DNA from: Ignavibacteria bacterium RIFOXYC2_FULL_35_21
GTDB lineage: Bacteria > Bacteroidota > Ignavibacteria > Kapaibacteriales > UBA2268
NCBI GenBank assembly: GCA_001804705.1
Contig: MHAY01000015.1
Coordinates: 1 to 64,000, forward strand
DNA length: 64,000 nucleotides
Direction of reading: 5' to 3'
Numbering within the stretch: position 1 is the first letter of the stretch; every line of letters begins with the position of its first letter. The position numbers were made by a program, and so were the translations under genes. The notes below the pieces were generated by a model. The model saw only the letters and a list, made by a program, of their open reading frames with translations. It had not been told where the DNA came from and ran no database searches. This document shows positions 27,372-36,533 of the stretch, in pieces.

Positions 27372-28841
27372 ATGGTTCAGATATATTTAATATTAATGTT
27401 TATTACAATCTTTTTGTATAACTACCAGGTGTTTCCACTTGACAGGACATACGGTGTTACATCATTGGATTTGGTTACATTATTATTTTATCTTTATTTT
27501 ATTAAAAGAATTATTTGGAATGGAGATAAGCTAACGATTGGCTGGCACAAAGCAATTTATTTTTTTATCGGACTATTTATTGCTGTTTTGCTTTCGGGAT
27601 TAACACCTCTGTTAGGTGGTTCCTCACCAAATTTATTCCAATTTCTGAAAACTTCTATCCACATAATATTCTTAGGTTTTTTTGTATTTATAGCTGTATC
27701 TTATCCTATCAAAACAGAGACATGGACAAATGTTATAAAAATGTGGCTAATCCTCTCTATTATTATTAATATTTTCGGGATATATCAAATACCTGCACGT
27801 GCATTCGATTTGCCTTTTGCATGGCTCGATTTCACAAATATCAGCATGGGTATAAGAGGTTCGATAGATATTGAAGAAATAAAACAGTTAAGCCTCCATT
27901 GGGGTAACTTCTATAGGGCAACGTCGATTTTCCCCGAACCGTCTGCTTTGGCTTCATTTAATGTAGTTATATTCACTTTCTTATTAGTACCATATATTCA
28001 AAAAACAAAAGCTTTCTTTAAATCGAGAATTGTCAATGTAATTCTCTTTATTACGACATTAGCAGGATTATTTCTTACATTTTCGATGACAGCATTTGCT
28101 GGGGTATTTTTGGTAATAACCGGGATATTTCTGCTTGAAAGCTTCAAAAGATTAATTCCATTGATTGTTATTTTAATATCCTCGGTTTTGATAATTTTTT
28201 TGACAGACTCCCTGGTTAAAAGTTTTGCAGGTGTCAGCGTTGCCGAGTTATTCCAGAATAGGATTGAGGGAATATGGCATTATGGTTCTGTTAATAAGGA
28301 AGGAATGGAAGGTGAATCTATTTATGGGAGAATGAATACAGCCAAGAGAAGCCTTAATATTTGGAAGAAACACCCCATAAATGGCTGTGGTATTGGGTTA
28401 ACAGCTTATGATAAAGAAGAAGACATTTATTTCAGTGATTTTTCATCGCTTACTGCACTTGCTGAAACAGGTTTGGTAGGTTTTATATCATTGACAGGAA
28501 TGTTCATTGCTCTTATAATTATTTCCGGAAAATATATAACAAATAAAAAATTATTTTCAGATTTAACAATGGAACACAAGCGGCTCCTTGGAATATTATT
28601 TTATTTAATGCTACACCAGGTTTTAATCAATTTTATTACCGGAAATAATCTTGTTAAAGATTCATTGTGGGTTCCTCTCGGAATGATTTTTTCAATTATT
28701 AATGTTACAATCATTAAACAAGGGGGCAAGGTATTTACAATCAGTTTGATGAAAGCACCTTTGAAGCAAACTTTTCTCAACGCATTAAATAAAAGTGTAA
28801 TATCAGAAGAAAAAAAACCGTATAAAAAACCTCTTCAATAA
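27372..28841 (+). CDS. O-antigen ligase/polymerase-like membrane protein
   Basis: A 489-residue protein with about eleven hydrophobic segments. The long loop has ATSIFPEPSALASF and later HPINGCGIGLTAYD with LAETGLVGFISLTGMF, the pattern of the Wzy/WaaL O-antigen ligase superfamily. It would join or polymerise lipid-linked sugars at the periplasmic face. It follows the GT-C gene by 40 bp on the same strand. Whether it is a ligase or polymerase cannot be told from sequence. Confidence 0.75.
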   Translation: MVQIYLILMFITIFLYNYQVFPLDRTYGVTSLDLVTLLFYLYFIKRIIWNGDKLTIGWHKAIYFFIGLFIAVLLSGLTPLLGGSSPNLFQFLKTSIHIIFLGFFVFIAVSYPIKTETWTNVIKMWLILSIIINIFGIYQIPARAFDLPFAWLDFTNISMGIRGSIDIEEIKQLSLHWGNFYRATSIFPEPSALASFNVVIFTFLLVPYIQKTKAFFKSRIVNVILFITTLAGLFLTFSMTAFAGVFLVITGIFLLESFKRLIPLIVILISSVLIIFLTDSLVKSFAGVSVAELFQNRIEGIWHYGSVNKEGMEGESIYGRMNTAKRSLNIWKKHPINGCGIGLTAYDKEEDIYFSDFSSLTALAETGLVGFISLTGMFIALIIISGKYITNKKLFSDLTMEHKRLLGILFYLMLHQVLINFITGNNLVKDSLWVPLGMIFSIINVTIIKQGGKVFTISLMKAPLKQTFLNALNKSVISEEKKPYKKPLQ

Positions 28842-29268
28842 AAAAAGTGTAGAGTTTCGAGTTTTGTGTCTTGGATGATTACCTATAACCAGGAAAATAT
28901 AAAATTTCATATTCTATAAATATTTTTTTTGGAAATCTCAAATATTCATATTAAATTAACCATGAAATCGTAAGTCTATAAAAAAAAAAACTTAGCAATT
29001 TTGTTTGATAATTCTTTGTTAAAATAGATTTTGTAAATCACAAAACATTGAATTAATCAGGGAGTAGTAGCTTATGAAGAAAAAAAACATCAATAACTAA
29101 TCAAAAAATATTTCACTTTGTTTTATTGAAAAACAAAGAGCCGAAGGGCGAGCCCTGCGGCTCCAAACGTTACCGTTCTCACCCGCAAAGGAGTTTCGCT
29201 AATTCTAAGCGGATGTGAGGGCAAAATTATCAAATAATTTTGTTTAATTAAAATTAGAGAGGTTTATT
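28842..29268. other. Intergenic region with a structured leader
   Basis: The first 270 bp are AT-rich with nothing recognised apart from a tiny frame of nine codons beginning at 29074 (MKKKNINN), which follows GGGAG. From 29116 to 29242 the region holds a run of four strong stem-loops, listed separately, ending 26 bp before the next ATG. Confidence 0.6.
29116..29242 (+). ncRNA. Candidate structured RNA leader of four consecutive hairpins
   Basis: Four stem-loops follow one another. (1) 29116-29138 CTTTGTTTT/AAAACAAAG, perfect. (2) 29138-29163 GAGCCG-A-AGGG, CGAG loop, CCCT-G-CGGCTC. (3) 29178-29219 CTCAC-CCGC paired with GCGG-AT-GTGAG. (4) 29222-29242 CAAAATTAT/ATAATTTTG, perfect, followed by TTT. 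The second and third stems are GC-rich in a very AT-rich spacer. No known riboswitch core (for example a B12 box) is recognised. The last hairpin could be an attenuator for the gene at 29269. A degraded mobile-element end is an alternative. Confidence 0.5.
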
Positions 29269-29910
29269 ATGAAAAAGTATTTTTTATTTATAGTAATTTT
29301 ATTATTAATAAGTATTTCAAAAATTACATATTCTCAAGTTGCCCAATGTTTCCCTGGATTTATTTCTAATTTCATTTTTGCTAATTACCCGATCCCTAAT
29401 TATGGTGATTGTAATGTATTAATAGAATATTGTTGTAAATGGGACCCAGTAAATAAACGTGTTGATGCATATTTTAATGGTTTTAATGCTTATAGTTCTT
29501 GTATGCTATATATTACCGATTGGGATATTTTTATGAAATGGATTAATGCTCAAATTGCAGCAAGTGATTTTTGCTATGAATATTTCCCTCCTTGTGATGA
29601 ACCAGAAGCTGGATGGATCACTAAAGTTGTACATATCGCACAATGTAATTATTTTGAAAATAAACTACCGCCTGCCCCAGGCGAAAATGAATATTTTTTA
29701 CATTTATATCCATGTGGTTATGGTAATGAATGTATTTATTATTATAGAACTTGTTATGATTGGCAAATTCATGATTGGGTAACTGAGTTTGACCATAGTG
29801 AAATCGTTGGAACACCTGATTGTCCTTTAACAGTCCCGGAATTACCACCACAAGGTAAAACCTGGAATGAATATTGGATAACAAGGTGCTTTGCAAAACA
29901 ATGTCAATAA
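29269..29910 (+). CDS. Cysteine-rich exported protein of unknown function
   Basis: A 213-residue protein with a signal peptide ending near ITYSQ (residue 22). The mature part holds 14 cysteines in about 190 residues (including YCC, PPC and a C-terminal KQC) and is rich in aromatic residues, especially Tyr and Trp, and proline. An even cysteine number and export suggest disulfide bonding. I recognise no family. It is preceded by a GAGAGG ribosome site and by the hairpin leader, and followed by a T9SS cargo gene. Codon use is very AT-rich, like the next gene and unlike the housekeeping genes upstream, which suggests later acquisition. Confidence 0.75.
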   Translation: MKKYFLFIVILLLISISKITYSQVAQCFPGFISNFIFANYPIPNYGDCNVLIEYCCKWDPVNKRVDAYFNGFNAYSSCMLYITDWDIFMKWINAQIAASDFCYEYFPPCDEPEAGWITKVVHIAQCNYFENKLPPAPGENEYFLHLYPCGYGNECIYYYRTCYDWQIHDWVTEFDHSEIVGTPDCPLTVPELPPQGKTWNEYWITRCFAKQCQ

Positions 29911-29997
29911 ATTGAAATTTCTATATGCGGAGCAAGTTTAATAACTTGCTACATATATTTAAAAAAAAATGTTAAGAAAAATAAATATTAATAAGTT

Positions 29998-32352
29998 ATG
30001 AAAAAATATATAAAATTGTTAGCGTTCATTGTTATTAATTCAATTAATATATTTTCACAAGATAGTATATTTAATAATCTAGAATATTACAGAGTAACTG
30101 CAAATTACAATGGTTCTGCTTATAATGGAAATACAATTTTGGTTTATGGTGTCGGAGGAGTAATCATTCGTTCACTGGATGATGGTAATAATTGGTTACA
30201 GACTAATTTAAACGATTCATTTAATATTGTAAAAATTACAAATATCAATAAAAACTTTTTTGGTATAATTGATAAAAGATATATAATAAAATCAATTGAT
30301 GATGGTAGAACCTGGCAACAATATGATTTTGGAGACACTACAGATTTTTATAAAATTATTGCTTATGATGATAAATTATATTGCCTTAGTAAATTCAGAA
30401 TACTTATCTTAAATCATCAAATGGAATTATTGAAAAATTATTCTTTAATCTCAGATACTACATATTTTGATTTTACTATAACAAATAATAATTTAATTTA
30501 TTCAGCAGGCAAAGGAAAGCTTGGTATAATTGATTTGACTAATGATAACACAAATTTTATTGATTTAAAGGATATAGGTATTTGTTCGGATTGTCCTGTT
30601 ATTAAAAATTTGTTTTCCGATGCTGATATAACTTATTTTAATTTGAATTATGATTTATATGAATATGATGGTAATAATATTAAACTAATTTTCACCCCCA
30701 TAAAATCAGGAATTTATGCTGCAAATAAAGGGGAGGTTTTTGAACTTTATAACATTATTAACACCTCTTCTAATCTCGATTCATTGTATTTTATAAAAAT
30801 CAATAAAGTAACAAAAAAAGACTTACAAATAAAAAAACCGGGTAATGATAGATACATAAGTGGACTCATATTTAAAGATCTTAATTTTATTACTAAAGAT
30901 ACAATTATTGCAGTAGGTAAAGATAAACTTATATATATGTCTTATAATAGAGGAACAAATTGGGTATTAAAATCTCATTTTAATGTTTCCTCCGATTATG
31001 GTGATATATTTATGTTTGATAGTCTTCATTCGAATCGGGCAAGTAAATATGCCAAATTTGTAAAAACAACCGATGGGGGAATAACATGGCTTCCACAAAA
31101 AAATTATAATCCAAACTTTATCAATTTAGAATTCAGCGACCCTTCAAATTTTGGTAAGACATTTTTTTCAGATAAAAATAATGGTTTTGTATACAGGCAA
31201 GAAAAGATTAAAGGTGAATTAAATCTTGCATATACAAAGGATGGCTGTGAAACGGTTAATTTAAAAAATGTAGATGAATTGATTATTAATCCACCTGATA
31301 AGTCATATATTTCTTTATATCATAATAATAATATAATTTTTGTAATCCCTAGTTTTTACAATAATAAATATATAGTAGATAAATATACTCATATATTTAG
31401 ATTAAACGACACACTTGGACTGATAAAAAGAACATTTATTGACTCTGCACAGATTTTGTTTATGGATAAATTTGAGAATAATGTTTTATATGCCATATTA
31501 ATTAATTATAGATATCCCAGGATTGAAAACAATCATTGGTATTTTGACAGTTTAAATTATAGTTTGATAAGTTCTGTTGATAATGGGGATTCATGGAACA
31601 AGGAAATGGATTTTGATTTGCCCAAATCGGATTTTTGGCCCTCTTCAATTACAAAAGTTAAAGATAATATATTTATTCCCTTTACATATTATCCCATTGA
31701 TTTTTCATCTCATAAAACAGATATATTCTTGTTGAATATTAAAACAAAACAGTTAAATAAAATATTATCTGATGATAGTCTTTATGTAAATACATATGGA
31801 ATTATTAGTATAAATGATAGAACATATTTTAACGGAAATATTCTTACTAAAGATAAATGGTGTGCTGAAATTTTAGTAAATGATGATATTGATAACCAAC
31901 CAACAGTTTGGAGAGCTCTGCCGCCACAGAAAAGATATCGTTATTTTATTTCTGCAAAAAACGATAGTTTAATTTATTTATTTGGCTATGATTCATTATT
32001 CAATTCAAATGTTATTTGGTTTGCTAAATCAAAAAAAATTACAGGCGTGGAAGTGCAAACTGAAGTATTAAATAAAATGTATTTAACTCCTCCTTCACCC
32101 AATCCAGCTAAAGATTTTGTCAAAACAAGAATTTACTGGGATAATAATTATGATTTTGAAGATGCATCAATTAGTGTATATAATATATTAGGGTATCAAA
32201 TCTTAGATAAAAAACAATTTTCTTTTACACAAATTAATTCATATTCGGGTGAATTAATATGGGATTCTTCGAATTATCCAAGTGGTGTTTATTTTATTTC
32301 GGTAAAACTCGGACCAAATTCTATAACACTTCCGTTAGTTATAATACATTAA
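29998..32352 (+). CDS. Secreted repeat protein with T9SS C-terminal sorting domain
   Basis: A 784-residue protein with a signal peptide (through NIFSQ, residue 21) and a body with BNR-like segments such as RSLDDGNNW, KSIDDGRTW, KTTDGGITW and SSVDNGDSW, implying a beta-propeller. The last ~85 residues form a Por-type sorting domain: LTPPSPNPAKDFVKTRIYW, SISVYNILGYQI and YPSGVYFISVKLG. It should cross the outer membrane by the T9SS represented here by SprA and PorV. The binding target is unknown. The coding sequence is markedly AT-rich. Confidence 0.82.
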   Translation: MKKYIKLLAFIVINSINIFSQDSIFNNLEYYRVTANYNGSAYNGNTILVYGVGGVIIRSLDDGNNWLQTNLNDSFNIVKITNINKNFFGIIDKRYIIKSIDDGRTWQQYDFGDTTDFYKIIAYDDKLYCLSKFRILILNHQMELLKNYSLISDTTYFDFTITNNNLIYSAGKGKLGIIDLTNDNTNFIDLKDIGICSDCPVIKNLFSDADITYFNLNYDLYEYDGNNIKLIFTPIKSGIYAANKGEVFELYNIINTSSNLDSLYFIKINKVTKKDLQIKKPGNDRYISGLIFKDLNFITKDTIIAVGKDKLIYMSYNRGTNWVLKSHFNVSSDYGDIFMFDSLHSNRASKYAKFVKTTDGGITWLPQKNYNPNFINLEFSDPSNFGKTFFSDKNNGFVYRQEKIKGELNLAYTKDGCETVNLKNVDELIINPPDKSYISLYHNNNIIFVIPSFYNNKYIVDKYTHIFRLNDTLGLIKRTFIDSAQILFMDKFENNVLYAILINYRYPRIENNHWYFDSLNYSLISSVDNGDSWNKEMDFDLPKSDFWPSSITKVKDNIFIPFTYYPIDFSSHKTDIFLLNIKTKQLNKILSDDSLYVNTYGIISINDRTYFNGNILTKDKWCAEILVNDDIDNQPTVWRALPPQKRYRYFISAKNDSLIYLFGYDSLFNSNVIWFAKSKKITGVEVQTEVLNKMYLTPPSPNPAKDFVKTRIYWDNNYDFEDASISVYNILGYQILDKKQFSFTQINSYSGELIWDSSNYPSGVYFISVKLGPNSITLPLVIIH

Positions 32353-32382
32353 TACCTGCAAAATCATTTCGCTTGTTAATTT

Positions 32383-32410
32383 AAGGGCAGATTTGGAATC
32401 TGCCCCTACA
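32383..32410. repeat. Dispersed palindrome downstream of the T9SS cargo gene
   Basis: AAGGGCAGATTTGGAATCTGCCCCTACA, a stem-loop of the family at 13837-13864, lies between convergent genes. It could terminate transcription in either direction, although no U-tract is evident on the plus side. Confidence 0.7.
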
Positions 32411-32456
32411 TTTTGAAATTTACATTCTACATTTTGCATTCTAAATTCTGCATTAT

Positions 32457-33539
32457 CTACTTATTCTCTTTCATAAATTCTTCCATGAATTTCACTAATG
32501 CTTCGACTGCATCCATAGGACAGGCATTATAGACAGAAGCCCTAACACCTCCTACGCTGCGATGGCCTTTGAGGTTTGTCATATTGTATTTCTTTTTTGC
32601 CTCATCAATAAATTTTGCTTCAAGTTCAGGTGTATTCAGGTTCCAGGTGATATTCATCAATGAACGGTCTTCCTTATTCGGAATAGTGCCTTTGTAGAAA
32701 TCAGAATGAGCATCAATATAATCATATAATAATGCGGCTTTCTTAATATTATTTTGTTCGACAGCTTCCAATCCGCCTTGTCCTAAAATCCATTTGAATG
32801 TTCTGCCTACAATATACACAGGAAGACAAGGTGGTGTGTTAAACATCGAATTTGCATCTGTATGTGTCTTATAAGCAAGCATCGTAGGAACATTATCCTT
32901 TTGTTTTTCCAGTAATGATTTTTTGATAACAACCATTGTAACTCCAGCGGGGCCTATGTTCTTTTGGGCACCGGCATATATAAGACTGAACTTAGAATAA
33001 TCGAGAGGACGGCTCATAAAGTCTGAGGACATATCGGCGATAAGAGGTACATTTCCTGCATCAGGCATTTTTTGCCAGCGAGTACCGTATATTGTATTGT
33101 TTGTCGTTATGTGTGCATAATCGGCATCGGGATTGAATTTAATACCTTTCGGGATATAATTAAAATTTTTATCTTCGGAAGAAGCAACTACATTAGTCTC
33201 CCCTACCCATTTGGCTTCCTTCACGGCTTTCTTTGCCCAATAACCTGTCGTTACATAGTCGGCTTTTTTATTTAAAAAATTCATTGGGACCATAAGAAAT
33301 TGAAGACTGGCTCCTCCACCGAGGAATAGTACAAAATATTCATCAGGTGATAAGCCGAGAATCTTCAATCCATCATTTTGCGTTTCCACAAACATAGCGT
33401 CATATTCCTTTGAGCGGTGGCTCATCTCCATGATTGACATTCCGGTATTATTGTAATCCAAAACAGCTTTCGATGTTTCTTCCAAAACGGGAATCGGTAA
33501 AATTGCAGGACCAGCAGCAAAATTATAAGCTCTTTTCAT
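32457..33539 (-). CDS. serC: Phosphoserine aminotransferase
   Basis: SerC converts 3-phosphohydroxypyruvate and glutamate to phosphoserine. The 360 residues open with YNFAAGPAILPIPVLEE and carry the PLP-lysine in YAGAQKNIGPAGVTMVV near residue 193, with SMMEMSHRSKE-type and DMSSDFMSRP motifs. Length is normal. It lies divergent to the TauE gene and near serA, the preceding pathway step, though on the opposite strand. ATG 33539 follows an AAGGAG site. Confidence 0.96.
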   Translation of the reverse strand: MKRAYNFAAGPAILPIPVLEETSKAVLDYNNTGMSIMEMSHRSKEYDAMFVETQNDGLKILGLSPDEYFVLFLGGGASLQFLMVPMNFLNKKADYVTTGYWAKKAVKEAKWVGETNVVASSEDKNFNYIPKGIKFNPDADYAHITTNNTIYGTRWQKMPDAGNVPLIADMSSDFMSRPLDYSKFSLIYAGAQKNIGPAGVTMVVIKKSLLEKQKDNVPTMLAYKTHTDANSMFNTPPCLPVYIVGRTFKWILGQGGLEAVEQNNIKKAALLYDYIDAHSDFYKGTIPNKEDRSLMNITWNLNTPELEAKFIDEAKKKYNMTNLKGHRSVGGVRASVYNACPMDAVEALVKFMEEFMKENK

Positions 33540-33677
33540 AAAATCAAACTCCTTATTTAGTTTCGTTAATCTTTTACGTTATTATACGTTATTTTGAAAA
33601 CAAAGTTAACATTTTTAAACTACATTTTCAGCAGGAAAAAGTCAATAATTCTCAAAATTTTAGCTAATTTTATCTTT

Positions 33678-34421
33678 ATGAACGGAGACATAATTTTTAT
33701 AATTGTATTAGTAATTATTTTCATATCATCCCTATACCGGGCTACGTTTGGTTTTGGTGATGCTCTCATTGCAATGCCTTTGCTAGCATTATTAATGAAC
33801 ATCAAAATAGCTACTCCTATCGTAGCTTTTATGGGTTTTACCGTTTCTGTATTTATACTCTTAGGAAACAGGGAGAAACAGAATCTTGGCAAAATCTGGC
33901 AGTTGGTTGTTTTTTCAATCATCGGCATTCCTATAGGATTGCTTTTCCTGAAAGGTATTAATGAAAATGTTGTAAAAATTGTACTGGCACTAATACTCAT
34001 TATATATTCTTTATTCAGTCTAACATATCCAAAGCTATATTTAAAAACAAATAAATCTGCTTTTGCGTTTGGAATTGTATCAGGAATTTTGGGTGGTGCA
34101 TATAATACAAACGGACCTCCAATCATAATGTATGGAACACTCAGGAAGTGGACACCTGAAGAGTTCAGACTGCTATTGCAGGGAGTATTTTTGCCCACAA
34201 ATATGTTTATTATAATAGGACATGGTTTTGCAGGTTTATGGACAGGCGATGTTGTTAAGGCAATGCTCTATGCTTTGCCTACAGTAATGGTAGCTACAAT
34301 AATCGGAAACATATTGAATAAAAGAATAAGTGCTGAGAAATTTGAAAAGCTGGTATATTATTTTTTAATTGGAATAGGATCGATATTGCTTATTCAAGCT
34401 GTGATAAAGATTATTAATTAA
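33678..34421 (+). CDS. TauE/SafE family membrane transporter
   Basis: A 247-residue membrane protein with about eight helices. ATG 33678 gives the usual N-terminus (MNGDIIFIIVLVIIF, then RATFGFGDALIAMPLLAL). The second half-repeat has GGAYNTNGPPIIMYGTLR. Members export or import sulfite, sulfoacetate or other organic anions; the substrate is not evident. An upstream in-frame TTG at 33594 would add 28 residues without family support. It separates serC from serA and its 3' end overlaps by a few bases the convergent small frame at 34414-34688. Confidence 0.82.
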   Translation: MNGDIIFIIVLVIIFISSLYRATFGFGDALIAMPLLALLMNIKIATPIVAFMGFTVSVFILLGNREKQNLGKIWQLVVFSIIGIPIGLLFLKGINENVVKIVLALILIIYSLFSLTYPKLYLKTNKSAFAFGIVSGILGGAYNTNGPPIIMYGTLRKWTPEEFRLLLQGVFLPTNMFIIIGHGFAGLWTGDVVKAMLYALPTVMVATIIGNILNKRISAEKFEKLVYYFLIGIGSILLIQAVIKIIN

Positions 34422-34688
34422 TTTCGGGTAAATCCTTCTTTTTTTTACTAAACTTTGATTTTAATCTTATAAAAAATTCTTTTATACTTTCTCTGTTTTT
34501 ACCAATTTGATAACCGATTATCAGCAATAAAAAGCCAAAAATAAAGTAATTTTCCTTTAATTTTTCCTCAGCCCTAAAAATGGTGTTAGTAATAATTAAA
34601 AAGAATAGAAGATAAAAATAAATTAATAAGAATTGACCTAAATCTCCTTTTGCAGGTTTGAATAATGTTTTAAAGTTATTTTTTCCAT
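34414..34688 (-). pseudogene. Small membrane protein gene broken by an apparent one-base loss
   Basis: ATG 34688 opens a frame that stops after 16 codons. Adding one A to the six-A run just after the ATG joins MEKNN to a frame open to 34414, giving about 91 residues. It would have two hydrophobic segments (FLLIYFYLLFFLIITNTIF and FIFGFLLLIIGYQIG) and a basic tail ending KKKKDLPEIN. The downstream frame alone has no usable start. Whether the base is missing in the cell or in the assembly cannot be told. The family is not recognised. It lies 28 bp after the DUF2442 gene on the same strand. Confidence 0.5.
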
Positions 34689-34715
34689 AATTTATACCCT
34701 TTATCTGAAAAAGAT

Positions 34716-34982
34716 CTATACTTCAATCCATTCCGGTAAATTTTCATTTGTTAATTTATAATATAAAGTTTCAGGAGCAATATCCAAATTATCTGCCCAG
34801 CAGATTGTACCTATATCTTTATTTATATAGAAATTCTTGAAAAAGTCTATATCCTTAAACTTTGAAAATAATCCTTTTTTATTAATATACTCTTTAAAGT
34901 CAAGAATACCGTTAACACTATTTTCAAAAAAAAGGTGAATTCGATAATCATCAATATATTTTGCATTAATAATATCGTGCAT
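34716..34982 (-). CDS. DUF2442 family protein
   Basis: An 88-residue protein with the DUF2442 pattern: YRIHLFFENSVNGILDF, then GLFSKFKDIDFFKNFYIN, then GTICWADNLDIAPETLYY. DUF2442 genes commonly follow DUF4160 genes in toxin-antitoxin-like pairs, as here (47 bp gap on the same strand). Molecular function is unproven. The partner DUF4160 frame is damaged. Confidence 0.85.
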   Translation of the reverse strand: MHDIINAKYIDDYRIHLFFENSVNGILDFKEYINKKGLFSKFKDIDFFKNFYINKDIGTICWADNLDIAPETLYYKLTNENLPEWIEV

Positions 34983-35028
34983 TATTACACCCTAATTAAA
35001 TTGGTTCAATTGTATGAAGTGTTTTACC

Positions 35029-35252
35029 TTACTGTGCTAAATTCCAATTAATTAATAGCTCATCTTTATGTTGAACTGCCCATTCAAAACAAGTCCTAAT
35101 GCCTTGGAAGGTAATGAACCCTCCAATATTGAAAAATCATTGATTTTAATTGATACATTGTATTCACCATATCTTGCATGAAAATGTGGTGGATTATGTT
35201 CATCAAAATATATCGCTATAACAATACCATAAAACCTGCATATCTCTGGCAT
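35029..35252 (-). pseudogene. DUF4160 family gene with a 3' frameshift
   Basis: The open frame 35052-35252 starts MPEICRFYGIVIAIYFDEHNPPHFH in pieces and matches DUF4160 up to KALGLVL, then diverges (NGQFNIKMSY) and stops early. Adding one T to the TTTT run in that codon restores FEWAVQHKDELLINWNLAQ and a stop at 35029, which is the expected family C-terminus. The gene is therefore either frameshifted or misassembled by one base. Its partner is the DUF2442 gene downstream. The pair resembles a toxin-antitoxin module. Confidence 0.75.
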
Positions 35253-35448
35253 ATTTATTTATCTTACGTTATTATTAATTATTTATTTTCCTAAAATAGC
35301 AGACCATTACCTTAAATCAAAACGAGGAATGAATTGATTATTGTTATATTATTATTACTTAAATTCATTTTATCATCTATCCGATTTTCCTTAACTTTGA
35401 GGCTGAATTTAATTCATTTTATTGTAAATGATAAGATAAGGAGGAGCA

Positions 35449-36354
35449 ATGAAAATTTTAATTTCGGATGGTATTGAATCTGCCGGCGGGAATATGCTGC
35501 AAGACGCCGGACATGAAGTTGTTAATCAGAAATTCACACCTGATGAGCTTCTGCAGGCGATTCCTGATTTTGACTGCATTATGGTTCGTTCGGCAACAAA
35601 AGTTACTAAGGAAGTTATTGACACGGGGAAAAAGCTGAAAGTCATTGCCAGAGGCGGCGTCGGGCTTGATAATATTGATGTAGTTTATGCAAAAGAAAAG
35701 GGTATAAAAATACTAAATACACCGGGTGCTTCTTCCATTTCAGTCGCAGAACTGGCAATTGCACATATGTTTGCAGTATGCAGGTTTTTGAATCTCAGCA
35801 ATACGGAAATGCGAAGCGGTAAATGGCCCAAGAAAGAATATTCAAAAGGATTGGAACTTACCGGCAAAACACTTGGCATAATGGGAATCGGAAACATAGG
35901 CAAAGAAGTCGCAAAACGTGCCTTGGGACTTGGTATGTCTGTGATTGCATTCGACCCTTATGTTACTTCAATTGACCTGAATGTTAAACTTGTTTCGAAA
36001 GATGAGCTAATTGCACAATCGGATTTCATTTCAATGCACATGCCATTCATTAAAGCTGAAGGTCCATCACTTACAGCAAAAGAATTTGCAAAAATGAAAA
36101 AAGGCGTTATCGTTATTAATTGTGCAAGAGGCGGAGTTGTATCAGAAAAAGATTTACTCGATGCTTTGAACAATGGTACAGTAGCCGCCGCAGGTATTGA
36201 TGTATTCGAAACTGAACCTCCTTCGGAAGCACAGAAGGAATTAATTAATCATCCGAGAGTATCGGTTTCTCCACATATCGGTGCATCAACAATGGAGGCA
36301 CAGTTGAGAGTAGGAGTTGAGATTGCACAAAAAGTTATTGAGGCATTGAAATAG
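35449..36354 (+). CDS. serA: D-3-phosphoglycerate dehydrogenase, short form
   Basis: This enzyme oxidises 3-phosphoglycerate to phosphohydroxypyruvate in serine synthesis. The 301 residues comprise only the catalytic D-2-hydroxyacid dehydrogenase unit. Motifs are RGGVGLDNIDV near 75, the NAD-binding GIMGIGNIGKEVA near 145, catalytic Arg in NCARGGVV near 225, Glu in DVFETEPP and His in SPHIGAST. The ACT or ASB regulatory domains of longer SerA forms are absent, so serine feedback is unlikely in this protein. A strong AAGGAGGAG site precedes the ATG. serC and DUF1015 are its functional neighbours. Confidence 0.93.
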   Translation: MKILISDGIESAGGNMLQDAGHEVVNQKFTPDELLQAIPDFDCIMVRSATKVTKEVIDTGKKLKVIARGGVGLDNIDVVYAKEKGIKILNTPGASSISVAELAIAHMFAVCRFLNLSNTEMRSGKWPKKEYSKGLELTGKTLGIMGIGNIGKEVAKRALGLGMSVIAFDPYVTSIDLNVKLVSKDELIAQSDFISMHMPFIKAEGPSLTAKEFAKMKKGVIVINCARGGVVSEKDLLDALNNGTVAAAGIDVFETEPPSEAQKELINHPRVSVSPHIGASTMEAQLRVGVEIAQKVIEALK

Positions 36355-36356
36355 TA

Positions 36357-36442
36357 ATTGATTGCTTTCTGAGCAAAGCGAAAAATCAATAAATAGTACC
36401 TATTAAGTTGCCCCCTTTTTCAAAGGGGGATTAAGGGGGTTT
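36357..36442. repeat. Two dispersed repeats between serA and DUF1015 gene
   Basis: At 36357-36390 is an inverted repeat, ATTGATTG...CAATCAAT-type, with GCTTTCTGAGCAAAGCG at its centre. At 36411-36440 is a C-run/G-run member (CCCCCTTTTTCAAAGGGGG then ATTAAGGGGG). Both belong to the families seen near queA and at 24220. Confidence 0.75.
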
Positions 36443-36533
36443 CCAAGATTCCTCACTAAGTTCAGAAAGATCTGTTATAAATTATAGTTCCAAATTTTTT
36501 TTAATTTATTTATTGTAATTATAGGAAAAGTAT

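Noticed and set aside
29116-29242. Integron attC site
   Set aside because: The hairpins lack the paired RYYYAAC/GTTRRRY boxes and no integrase or cassette array is nearby.
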